A stretch of DNA of 64,000 nt from Dermanyssus gallinae (taxonomy: Eukaryota; Arthropoda; Arachnida; Mesostigmata; Dermanyssidae), in assembly GCA_003439945.1 (NCBI GenBank), contig QVRM01005654.1, positions 204,109-268,108 on the forward strand. The letters are read 5' to 3'. How positions within the stretch are numbered: position 1 is the stretch's first letter; every line of letters begins with the position of its first letter. Below the pieces are notes generated by a model, which made no database searches, was not told where the DNA came from, and was given only the letters and a program-made list of their open reading frames with translations. This document shows, in pieces, positions 53,341-64,000 of the stretch. A program made the translations under genes and the position numbers.

Positions 53341-54604
53341 CGAACTCTATATATATAATTATCTGCCGTGGAAAGTTGTGCCGATGACTATCGGCCAACT
53401 AAAAAACACAACGTTTCCCGCGAATGCTCGTTTTTTGTGGACAACAGATTAGTTAAGTGACTACGCGGCCAGGGAATTCGATCGAGGTTCAGACGTTTTA
53501 TCGGGTGCCGGTGATTACAAAAATATTTAGCACTAAGATTACAACAATACTATTTGTAATAGGACAATAACATAGGTATGGTAGTAGTTTTATTAATTAG
53601 TGGTTGGTTCACATCATACACAGCGCATTTCCAGAGTTAAGACAGCAAAATTGCCCTTTTACAACGCTGAAGATTATATAGGTCACACGGGCAGCCACAA
53701 AGTTTACATATACACTCCGGGGACATCTCATGAAACTTCCCTCGCGCACAGATCTTCAGATGGAAGCGGTGGACGGCAAGCTGAACACGACAGGCCTCTA
53801 GTATTCGCCCATCACGACATGAACGAGAACCTATTGTGAGGAGAGCGTGCGCAATTCATACCGAATCCGCGGCCCAAATGGACGCACCAGCAGAAACGAA
53901 AGGCGAAGGCGCCTAAATGAAGATGGCTTGATGCCAAGCACACCAAAGTCACGTGACACAGACCCAACATATAGCAACACTGATGAGCTTGCGCAAAGCC
54001 TGCGATCAAAACGTCTCGTATGGAATTTTGAGTCATTGGAAACGCTGTGCATAAGGCGTTGTCTCGCAGCAAGAACTACTGAGTAGTTCCAACTATTATA
54101 CGTTACGGCCCGCTCTGTTGTGCTATATTTTCACTGACATATATATATTTATGTATATTTATATAGCCTACCTGAAAGAAATGTAAATGTGAAAAAGTGT
54201 AAAGGTGGCACCCAATCACTTGCTGGAAATGTCGCCAAGTCTGCCCTTTGACATGTTGACACGAGCGCTGTCTATCTCTTCCTGTATGTTCGTCTATATG
54301 TATTGTATAGGCGTGCACTGAAGGGAAGTCGGTTACTCGAGTGGTTTGACTCTTATTGCTATCGTGTGAGAGCTTATGTTATTTAATGATAGAATTCAAG
54401 CAAATCTCGTTTGCCAAGAAAAGTAAATATCGCATGTTTATAAGAGCTAAAGTTGAGCTCACTACTTCTTTAGAAAAAACTTTATGTTCTTTAGTTGTCC
54501 AGTTTCCTCCGTCTGCGCCAACAACATGTAATCAACGCGTTTACAAAGCGAGATAGCACCCAAGATAATTCCAATATCGTGTAAATTATAGGACGAGTAC
54601 GGAC

Positions 54605-55335
54605 GTATCCCAAAAGATAGATGGTCCAATACCTCTTATGAAAGTTCAAAGTGCGGTTGAAAGATTGCAGATTAAAAAGGCCGTCGGACCCGACCTCGTC
54701 TGGAATAAACATATAAAGGCGGCTCTTCTCCAATACCTCCTTCGGACGGCACTATTAAACAAGTGCTTAGAAACAGGTGACATTTCAGCAACCTGATCAG
54801 AATGCTTTATCCATAGTCTTGGCGAGTCATTGCAAAGGTAAACTACATCTATGCGATTTTATCATGTCTCCGGGCGGTTCGCGAGATGTTCGAAACTTTT
54901 AGACGACGTGAAATACTCGGTCACCTTCGAGCACCAAGCATTGTACGCTGTATTTGTAGACTACAAGGCGGCGTTTCAAACTGCTTGCAGGAAGATCGTC
55001 ATGGAGAAGGTAGTCGCTCCGGGCGTGGGCCCACGATAGATTTAGGCATACCGATATTTCCTGCAAAGCAGCAGCTATCTTGAGAATGAAAGTCTTTGCC
55101 CGCTTCTATTCTCAATCCTTCCTGTGTTCGCATAAATCTTTAATCTTTATGAGGATTACCTTGTGATATATATATATATATATATATATATAGTAGAGTG
55201 TTTATGGATCTAAAAATGTCTCTGATCATGCTGGAGACATACAGAGAGCACAACGGTTTAATGATTTACGTGTCGAAGACAAAGGCTGTGAAGTTCAAAT
55301 GGAAAGAAGTTCGGCAGGCCCCTGAAAATACGTGA
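54605..55335 (+). pseudogene. Relic LINE RT in repeat B (copy 6)
   Basis: As at 37885: VERLQIKKAVGPDLVWNKHI, LYAVFVDYKAAFQTACRKIV and VSKTKAVKFKW, with stops and a (TA)n tract at the catalytic loop. Confidence 0.7.
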
Positions 55336-56903
55336 TAGTCGTATATTAAATGATGCTTCTGTAGAATTTTTTTAGAGTTTACTTCTCTGGGTGTTAAGCT
55401 AGTGTCTATACGTTATATCCTTCATATGTTCGGGATTAATGGAAACGAATGTCTTTTTCGAGACCTAATGAACACATGTAATGTAATGTAATTAACAATA
55501 CTGGAAGGTGGTGTATTATTCTTTAAAAAAAATGTAATCGCTGTAATTTAAGACTTGGAGAATGCACAAGACTTTGTAATTTGAAACAGAAAAACACAAT
55601 ATAGTCGGTACAGATGCAGACCGCGACCTAAAGGACAGTGTCAGCCAACACAGTACATACAGGTAAGGCTGGCTCACAAGAGTTAGGTTTGCAGACCGAA
55701 AACGATTGTACAGAAGAAACATATATAAGTTGGTATGATTCTAGCGCAGTTGGTGCTGTGTTGTCCTTAACGTTGCAGCCGATAATTGTAGTACACTCCA
55801 TTTGGGAAACATCTTCAGCGTACATGAAAGTCGTACTCGCGCCCATGCAAGCATCGCACCTACCGGGTCTTTAGTGTCAACAGTACAGCTGATGCAAAGT
55901 GGCGGTGATATGAATACTAGTGAGAAAACCATACCATTAGCTATATATATTAGCTATATAGAGATCCGCAAATACAGATATAAACATGAAAATATAAAGG
56001 CACAACGTTTTTTAACCCATAATGTAAAGCGGTGAAATGTGTCATTTGTAGCTGCACAGACTTTAGCTCACATAAACTGTATTAATTTGCACTAATGAGG
56101 TGCGCATTCAAAACTATTAAGCGGAAGAGAAAAACAGTGCTATGAGCAACATCAGTGAGTACACGTAATAGACATTAGTGCCAAGAAAGCCTGGCTCCTC
56201 CTGTCAAATTGGCCAAAGCCAAACCCATTCATAAACGACAATAGGTGGGTCAATCATTTCAAGAATCTACTAGACAGTGTCTTTACACTACCACGAAGTT
56301 CCACTCGAGTAGAGCGCTTAAAAGTTTACACAGGTTGATTGTCCGTGGCGTTCCAGTGGAGTTTTTGTCTGAGCTCACCTATCTTGCCGTCAAGATGACT
56401 AAAGCGGCACCTTATTTGCCGTTTAAATTCTGCAGCGAATCAACTCCAGCATAGATGCCAGGGCTTGAATGCCATCCCCGCTCTAGTATGAAATAATACC
56501 AATGCAGCAGCTTAGCATCCTAGATACGGTGAAAGCAAAGTTCCTCAAAGTAGTTTTAGGCCTTTCCTGAACAACCTAAACCGATTAATCTAATGCCTGT
56601 CCTGTCTGCGATTCGGATTCCGCCATTCCTGTTTCTGTTACACAGTAGATAGACCATGAGACATGCCAGTCAGCTCTGGCCCTTTGGCTTTTATCCTGAT
56701 ACATATTACTTGCAGGGCAGAGGCGTAAAGTGTCTTGGATTTATTAAAGTCCAATGTTATATATGCATGTACATCACACTGAATGAGAATTAATAAATAT
56801 GGGTAATATCATTTCTAGCGATTGGCTCATGCTCATCATACGCACGCTGTAACGAAGTATTGTATTAACGTTGTACAATCCTGTTACATTAGTACGAGTA
56901 ATT

Positions 56904-56940
<37 letters not shown>

Positions 56941-56943
<3 letters not shown>

Positions 56944-57100
56944 AGCATCGCACCTACCGGGTCTTTAGTGTCAACAGTACAGCTGATGCAAAGTGGCGGT
57001 GATATGAATACTAGTGAGAAAACCATACCATTAGCTATATATATTAGCTATATAGAGATCCGCAAATACAGATATAAACATGAAAATATAAAGGCACAAC

Positions 57101-57104
<4 letters not shown>
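56941..57104 (+). repeat. 164-bp B fragment inserted in a (TA)n tract
   Basis: Repeats 55848-56008 (GCAAGCATCGCACCTACCGG to GGCACAACG) in the same orientation, with (TA)n on both sides. It is not present in the (TA)n of the other B copies at 206, 7664 and 41885. Confidence 0.85.
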
Positions 57105-57146
<42 letters not shown>

Positions 57147-57599
57147 GAATGCTCAAGATGTACATATTTAATGAACTGCAATCGTTTATTTTTGGAACAT
57201 GTTGCACTCGCTGTTGCAATAATAGTCTAGTGCTAATCCATGTATTTACGTATTATATTTGTTACCTATGTTATGTTGTTTGTTTATCGTATATGTACAT
57301 ACGTCATGCCCGATACATGATAGGTTAGGGATAGCATATATTGCTGTCGGCACAAACGTTTTTACGTAGAATTAGTTTTTCTTTGGGTATAAGTAGTAAA
57401 ATCCATTTAAGAGTGGCCGGTTTGGGTCTTGTGTCTAGGCCTCTCGAATGCAAGGCAAAGGCTATGCCACTAAGCCATCTAGCTCTGTTTAAGCTATATA
57501 ACCTGCATGTAGCAGCTACGTCTTGTTCGCGACGTATAAGGTGTGTCTTAGGCGTTTTGCACACGTTCTCCTCACAATAGGTTCTCGTTCATGTCGTGA

Positions 57600-57774
57600 T
57601 GGGCGAATACTAGTGGCCTGTCGTGTTCAGCTTGCCGTCCACCGCTTCCGTCTGAAGATCTGTGCGCGAGAGAAGTTTCATGAGATGTACCCGGAGTGTA
57701 TATGTAAACTTTGTGGCTGCCCGTGTGACCTATATAATCTTCAGCGTTGTAAAAGGGCAATTCCGCTGTCTTAA
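57600..57774 (+). pseudogene. LINE Cys/His tail in repeat B (copy 6)
   Basis: ECICKLCGCPCDLYNLQRC and stop, preceded by VQLAVHRFRLKIC; same as 8160-8333. Confidence 0.6.
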
Positions 57775-57911
57775 CTCTGGAAATGCGATGTCTATGATGT
57801 GAACCAACCACTAATTAAGAAAACTACTATCATACCTATGTTATTGTCTTATTACAAATAGTATTGTTGTAATCTTAGTGCTAAATATTATTGTAATCAC
57901 CGGCACCCGAT

Positions 57912-58278
57912 AAAACGTCTGAACCTCGATCGAATTCCCTGGCCGCGTAGTCTCTTAACTAATCTGTGGTCCACAAAAAACGAGCATTCGCGGGAAAGTT
58001 GTGTTTTTTAGTTGGCCGATAGTCATCGGCACAAGTTTCCACGGCAAATAATTAGGATACATAAAACTGATCGCATCGACGTGACCTGGCGCTTTGGTTG
58101 TTGTTCTCATCTTGCGGAAACAACGCTTTCGGAGTGCGGGGTTGCTATCTAAGGTAATCACAGGGCCTCGCTTTCTTCCCTGAACATTTCCTACTTCTAT
58201 GACATTTCTAACTACGCATTTAGCTAAGGACCCCGCTGACTTCCACGACCTCATTGACAACACGAGGGAAGCCGCCAT
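57912..58278 (-). pseudogene. KWLRD-module gene copy, frameshifted at the end
   Basis: Frame 58278-57955 reads MAASLVLSMRSWKSAGSLAK to SFMYPNYLPWKLVPMTIGQL, ending CGPQIS after the usual missing C. Confidence 0.5.
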
Positions 58279-59161
58279 TATCCCATCATAATGCAGTCAA
58301 AACACTAACCTATCTGCAACGATGAACGAATATATATATATATTGTGTAATGTTTCCGTGGCAAAGGGACCGTATGTGGATGCATTCAGGTGTTTCCGGC
58401 TACAACTGGCGATTTAAACGGCGCCTCATACGCTAGGTAGGCAGTGGAAGAGCGGACCCTACGCAACGCATATGGTCGTACAAATATTGCGAAGAGGTTT
58501 TGTGACTGTTGCACTGCCACAACTCACAACCCCAGCAGGCACGACCTGGTTACAGACAGACTACCTGCAAAACCGCTTGTGTGATTTGTAACGAGACTGA
58601 AGGGAGTATACAAACTTTAATTTAGTCCCATAGGCATTATAGGTACGAAGTGTGTAGCATAACAAACACACTGATACCATATGATAGTATCGCACAGTAT
58701 ATAACATAGCAAAATTGATACATTAGGACAGCCCAGCATGTAAGTATACATATGGTTTTAATTTAAGTATAGATAGCTAGTGCTACTACCATACCTATGT
58801 AGTACGAATCAAAGTAAACAATTTATGTACTTTGGTCGTAATTCATTATTCAGATGGTAAGATTGTAACGCAGCGAACGCATTGTAGATTAGCCGCATGA
58901 GGTCGGAAAGTGATCGAGTTCTTCTAAAGTGAGCAGCCGAATCACCCGACGGTCCTAAATTCCAGTATGGCTACTATCTTCACAAGAGGCACTCAGCAGG
59001 CTTACATCGGCTTCAGTCTGGTCCACTGCGGTGAGAATGACTTAGTAGAGCGGGGGCGTTCTACTGCGTCCCACCACACATGTCATGCTTCTCTAAGGCG
59101 GAGATAAAGGCGTGTTGTCATAAACGCCGAAGGAAAGCCAAAGGACATTTGCTGTGGTGCG

Positions 59162-60922
59162 TAAATCTTTAATCTTTATGAGGATTACCTTGTGATATAT
59201 ATATATATATAGTAGAGTGTTTATGGATCTAAAAATGTCTCTGATCATGCTGGAGACATACAGAGAGCACAACGGTTTAATGATTTACGTGTCGAAGACA
59301 AAGGCTGTGAAGTTCAAATGGAAAGAAGTTCGGCAGGCCCCTGAAAATACGTGATAGTCGTATATTAAATGATGCTTCTGTAGAATTTTTTTAGAGTTTA
59401 CTTCTCTGGGTGTTAAGCTAGTGTCTATACGTTATATCCTTCATATGTTCGGGATTAATGGAAACGAATGTCTTTTTCGAGACCTAATGAACACATGTAA
59501 TGTAATGTAATTAACAATACTGGAAGGTGGTGTATTATTCTTTAAAAAAAATGTAATCGCTGTAATTTAAGACTTGGAGAATGCACAAGACTTTGTAATT
59601 TGAAACAGAAAAACACAATATAGTCGGTACAGATGCAGACCGCGACCTAAAGGACAGTGTCAGCCAACACAGTACATACAGGTAAGGCTGGCTCACAAGA
59701 GTTAGGTTTGCAGACCGAAAACGATTGTACAGAAGAAACATATATAAGTTGGTATGATTCTAGCGCAGTTGGTGCTGTGTTGTCCTTAACGTTGCAGCCG
59801 ATAATTGTAGTACACTCCATTTGGGAAACATCTTCAGCGTACATGAAAGTCGTACTCGCGCCCATGCAAGCATCGCACCTACCGGGTCTTTAGTGTCAAC
59901 AGTACAGCTGATGCAAAGTGGCGGTGATATGAATACTAGTGAGAAAACCATACCATTAGCTATATATATTAGCTATATAGAGATCCGCAAATACAGATAT
60001 AAACATGAAAATATAAAGGCACAACGTTTTTTAACCCATAATGTAAAGCGGTGAAATGTGTCATTTGTAGCTGCACAGACTTTAGCTCACATAAACTGTA
60101 TTAATTTGCACTAATGAGGTGCGCATTCAAAACTATTAAGCGGAAGAGAAAAACAGTGCTATGAGCAACATCAGTGAGTACACGTAATAGACATTAGTGC
60201 CAAGAAAGCCTGGCTCCTCCTGTCAAATTGGCCAAAGCCAAACCCATTCATAAACGACAATAGGTGGGTCAATCATTTCAAGAATCTACTAGACAGTGTC
60301 TTTACACTACCACGAAGTTCCACTCGAGTAGAGCGCTTAAAAGTTTACACAGGTTGATTGTCCGTGGCGTTCCAGTGGAGTTTTTGTCTGAGCTCACCTA
60401 TCTTGCCGTCAAGATGACTAAAGCGGCACCTTATTTGCCGTTTAAATTCTGCAGCGAATCAACTCCAGCATAGATGCCAGGGCTTGAATGCCATCCCCGC
60501 TCTAGTATGAAATAATACCAATGCAGCAGCTTAGCATCCTAGATACGGTGAAAGCAAAGTTCCTCAAAGTAGTTTTAGGCCTTTCCTGAACAACCTAAAC
60601 CGATTAATCTAATGCCTGTCCTGTCTGCGATTCGGATTCCGCCATTCCTGTTTCTGTTACACAGTAGATAGACCATGAGACATGCCAGTCAGCTCTGGCC
60701 CTTTGGCTTTTATCCTGATACATATTACTTGCAGGGCAGAGGCGTAAAGTGTCTTGGATTTATTAAAGTCCAATGTTATATATGCATGTACATCACACTG
60801 AATGAGAATTAATAAATATGGGTAATATCATTTCTAGCGATTGGCTCATGCTCATCATACGCACGCTGTAACGAAGTATTGTATTAACGTTGTACAATCC
60901 TGTTACATTAGTACGAGTAATT

Positions 60923-60960
<38 letters not shown>

Positions 60961-60971
60961 AGCATCGCACC
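59162..60971 (+). repeat. 1.8-kb direct duplication of 55139-56955
   Basis: From TAAATCTTTAATCTTTATGA on, this repeats the earlier block at a steady offset of 4019 bp in the unique parts; I saw differences only in (TA)n lengths. It includes the start of the 164-bp fragment in (TA)n, so it arose after that insertion. The right end is cut by the R1 element. Recent duplication or assembly repeat. Confidence 0.9.
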
Positions 60972-63900
60972 TTTTTTTTTTTTTTTTTTTTGTTCAGGGA
61001 GGTTTCGGTAATGCATGATGCACATGCGCCACTAGCAGCCTGCGTGACTAGTGTGAGACTCGCAAACCCACTAAACCCGGATTCCTCCCCACCCCCCCAG
61101 GCTCGGTATTACTTTGGCATTACATCGAAACCGTGGGAGAGGCGTCCCTGCCGTTCTCCTTCAATCAGCTCTATCCCTTACTATCATCCCGCATGTCTAC
61201 CTGCGGTTGGATAGGGGGATGCCATTTTGTAATCCGTCCTGTGAGGGTGCGTCGAGACCATGAGGGCCTGGCTGCTCCCCACCCCCTCCCCCCTCCCTCG
61301 GCTCCTCGTCTCGACCACTCTCCCGAGAGACCCGCTCAAACCTCTCCCGCCTGGCCGTTTCCTTGGCTGTCTTGAGTGTCAAAACAGCGTCGAACAAGTT
61401 CGTCGCCTCCCTCCATGCCTCCGCCGAAGTCATCATATGGGAGACCACCTCCTTGATGGGTCGGCCCCTCACAGCGGTTGGTGCTGCGTCCCGTGCTTCC
61501 CTGAGAGCATCACACCGCAGAACAGTATGCTCTACGTTGTCCGTTTCTCCAGAGTCGCACAGTACGCAGATATCGCTGATGGCCTTCTTGATCCTTGACA
61601 GGTAGCTCTGGAACTGGCCGTGTCCGGTCAGAACCTGAGTCGTCCAGTAGGAAAGCTCCCCGTGTCGGCGGTCATACCATACCCTGAGGTCCGGTATCAG
61701 ACTCTTGGTCCAGCTCCCTGTGGTCACACCGGGTCTTACCTGCGCCCATTCCTCATGCCAGGCCGATATGGTGGCACTCCTGGCCCTGGTGAGATCCAGA
61801 CCTTCGTCTAGATACATTTTACTTCGTTCAGCCACTAGGAGGTCCCATGGCAGCATTTTGGCTAGGACCAGGAGAGCTTCGGTCGAGACTGTTCGATACG
61901 CCCGGCTTACCCTGATTGCCAGCGTTCGTTGGGTCGACCTTAGTGCCCCCCTATTTTTCGCCGTCCGCATTGCCATGTCCCCCCAGACTGGGGCTGCGTA
62001 TAGCGCCGTTGATTCGGCCACCGAGGCCAGGAGCCTTCTTTTCACCTCAGCCACCCCACCGACCCTAGGCATGATCCGCGCCAGGTTCAGGGAGACCCTT
62101 TGGGCCTTTTCGGCCACGTACTTAACGTGTGCCGATCCGGTCAGTCCGGTGTCTAGCATGACCCCAAGGTACTTTACCTTCTTTCTGATTTCTATCGGGT
62201 GGCCCGCCATCACGAGGTTAATGCCGGTCGTCCTCTTTCTGCCTGTTAGGTACATCGCCTCCGTCTTGTCGGGTGCCAGTTTCAAGTGATGGGACTCCAT
62301 CCACTCGGACACCATTGACAAGGCCTCATTGGCGGCGCTCTCCAGGGCTCTTTCGGTCCTGGCCGTTATCATGAGTGCAAGGTCATCGGCGTACGCCAAC
62401 GTCTCCACCCCATACGGGAGACCTGGGATCTCGAGCACCCCGTCGTAAGCTATGTTCCAGAGCACGGGTCCTAGAATCGAGCCCTGTGGGACTCCGGCAG
62501 TAACCTCGTACTCCTGCCCCCCTGCAACCAAGCCTCTGTCATCCAGGTAGGATGAAATCATTCGACGGAGGTAGAGGGAAAAGCCCTTCCTCTTCATCGC
62601 CTCCACAATTACTTTCCAGTTCATTGTGTTGAAGGCATTTTTGACATCCAGGAGGATCAGGAGCACGAATCCCCTTGTTTTAGGGGTCTTCATAGTCTCC
62701 TCACCCGCCCGTTTCAGAACCTTCTTTAGAGCCCCTAATGCGGATCTGCCCTTCCGGAAGCCGTACTGGGCATCTGATAGGGCGTTTCTTTTCCTGAATC
62801 TCGTCGTTTAGTCTCTTGACTATAACGTTCTCCAGGAGCTTACCCATGGCGTCAATGAGGCATATGGGCCGGTAAGCCGAAGGCCCCGTCTTCCTCCCGG
62901 GTTTGGGGATTAGAACCAGGCTTGCCCTTTTCCACAGCCTCGGGAATCTCCCCTCTCTCAAAAGCTTGTTGGCAAGGTCTTGGAAGACCTTAGGCCACCT
63001 TTTGACCAGTAGCCTCGCTACCTCTGGGGGAATTCCGTCTAGGCCGGGCGCTTTACCGGTTGCCAACCGATTCCGGGCTTGTTCGACCTCCTCCAGCGTC
63101 ACCTCCGGAATGTTTTCCGGGGTGACCGAGAACTCCTCGTTTTCTCTCCGCGGCTGTGCCGGAAAAAGACCGGTTACAGTCTCCCGCAGCACATCCGGGG
63201 GGAGTTTCGGGGGAGGTCTCCGGAGTTTGGCCATAACTATTCGGTACGGCAGGCCCCATACGTCGCTCTCCACCGCGTCTATCAGCTCTTTCTCCGCTCG
63301 GGCTTTACTTTTGGCGATGAGTCCTCGGAGTCTCAATCGAGCAGCCTTGTACTCCGTCAATTGGGATTCAGCTCTTGCGGTCTCTCGCTCCCCGTAAAAT
63401 CCCACCCGTCGTTTTCTTTGTGTTAACCAGCTGCGTGTTCTCGTGAAAATCCTATTTAGCCTAATGCAAGCCCTGCGGGCAGCTGCGATCCCTTTGTTCC
63501 ACCAGTAATTAGGAGGGTGGCGGCTCCCATGGTGTTGTGAGGGAGCAGCTTTCTCGCATGCTGTAGAGAGTATGCTAATTATTTGATATTCATCCCCCAC
63601 CGTGTCTCCCAGTTGTTTGCAACCCTCGTCTATTTCAGCCACTAGAATCTTGGCGTCAAGTTTCCGCATCTGCCATCTCTTACTAGGGGGCGGGGCGAGG
63701 GCCACCTCGGGGGTACTGATGGTGAAACAGATGTATCTGTGGTCACTCATGGTCTCCTCCGTCTCCCTCACCCTCCACTCTACCACCAGTGGAAAGGCCG
63801 CCTCATTGACCATTGTTAGGTCAATGAAGGCCGTCTGGCTCCCTCTGGAAAAGGTGGGGACCCTTCCGTCATTAAGAACCATTAGACTTTTTTCAGCCAT

Positions 63901-64000
63901 CCACTCCTGTAAAGTTTGGGCCCGTCTAGTTGTGGTTCGGCTACCCCATGCTATGCTGGCTGCGTTAAAATCCCCGGTGATCACTACCCTCTTACCTGCA
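60972..64000 (-). mobile_element. R1-clade LINE, runs off the right edge
   Basis: Poly(A) of about 20 (T-run 60972-60991) joins GCAAGCATCGCACC of the 164-bp fragment, so it inserted there. Its 3' UTR and C-terminus match the short fragments at 964 and 40734. At least 3.0 kb is present; ORF1 and the start of ORF2 lie beyond the window. Confidence 0.95.
61197..64000 (-). pseudogene. R1-clade ORF2: endonuclease, RT, CCHC; one 1-nt indel
   Basis: The upstream frame (to 62701) has VITGDFNAASIAWG, GSQTAFIDLTM and MSDHRYICF (APE endonuclease), TGKAPGLDGIPPEV, LVLIPKPGRKTGPSAYRPIC. A 1-nt indel near 62785 (GAAAAGAAACGCC) shifts to the second frame: QYGFRKG, LLILLDVKNAFNTMNW (motif A), AGVPQGSILGPVLW (motif B), LAYADDLALM (motif C), then LTGHGQFQSYLSRIKKA and CVLCDSGETDNVEHTVLRC. 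All catalytic motifs look intact, so a single base separates it from an open frame of at least 930 codons. The R1 group is known from arthropods. Confidence 0.9.

Larger units (their letters stand above)
50827..53356 (-). mobile_element. 5'-truncated APE LINE nested in the tail of the 46623 LINE
   Basis: Minus strand. The 3' end at 50827 (element sense TTTACCCAACCTGGGTGTTAATAAA-type) lies within the A/T tail of the preceding element; tatatataattat at 50814-50826 recurs at 53350-53362, giving a duplication of about 13 bp. The 5' end cuts into the endonuclease. Confidence 0.85.
45480..53846 (-). repeat. Composite repeat B, copy 5 (reverse, split by two LINEs)
   Basis: Reverse complement of the 8150-9725 type sequence, interrupted at 46623-53356 by LINE insertions with the 12-bp duplication aattatctgccg (46611-46622 and 53357-53368). 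The rest runs to 53846, where it abuts forward copy 6 at a foreign junction (GAGCGTGCG / CAATTCATACC). 45480-46385 has no gene apart from the B module. Confidence 0.8.
53850..59161 (+). repeat. Composite repeat B, copy 6 (forward)
   Basis: Forward copy parallel to copy 4 but without mariner and R1 insertions. It holds relic RT (54605-55335), empty mariner site (about 55725), empty R1 site (about 56200), (TA)n at 56908-56940 and 57105-57143 with a fragment between them, tRNA-like stretch (57415-57490), LINE tail (57600-57774) and antisense KWLRD module. 58320-59161 has no gene. Confidence 0.85.

Overview
This is nuclear, repeat-saturated DNA from an animal, most likely an arthropod. The window holds two R1-clade LINE families, RLE-type (R2-like) LINEs, several PHD-finger APE LINEs, a Ty3/gypsy-type LTR element, a mariner transposon, tRNA-derived SINEs and many long (TA)n microsatellites. 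It has no bacterial-style operon and no intact, clearly single-copy host gene. The species cannot be fixed from the sequence; a chelicerate is only a guess.

Layout. A long composite repeat, called B here, forms the scaffold. Copies lie at 1-2960 (reverse), 2961-9725 (forward, split by an R2-like LINE), 12971-16440 (reverse, older, with two insertions), 37135-43800 (forward, split by a mariner and an R1 fragment), 45480-53846 (reverse, split by two nested LINEs) and 53850-59161 (forward), with a further 1.8-kb direct duplication at 59162-60971. B itself contains a dead LINE reverse-transcriptase segment, a (TA)n tract, a weak tRNA-like stretch, a LINE 3' tail and an antisense copy of a small gene exon.

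Between B copies lie gene-like cassettes at 9.75-12.8 kb (tandem, 1350-bp period) and 43.8-45.47 kb (inverted, broken). They combine a promoter/leader module of about 220 bp, a small membrane-protein exon (called U1), the N-terminal Rossmann half of an SDR16C-type dehydrogenase, and a C-terminal exon called the KWLRD module. A spliced relative of the U1 plus KWLRD gene survives at 16.67-17.57 kb with a recognisable intron.

The middle (17.8-36.7 kb) holds a 5'-truncated LINE, a non-autonomous gypsy element (20092-27867) whose 5' LTR is interrupted by a 4.4-kb PHD LINE, two tRNA-derived SINE copies, an R1-like LINE tail with a clear target duplication, a second, rearranged gypsy copy and an old LINE relic. 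The right end (61-64 kb) is a long R1-clade LINE running off the window.

Best preserved are the LINE at 46623-50812 (two open frames in one phase, separated by a single TGA), the R2-like element at 4107-7503 (one frame apart from two short homopolymer slips) and the mariner transposase (open, but without its start codon). Most other coding regions are broken. Coordinates of repeat borders were read by eye and may be off by several bases; identity levels were not computed.
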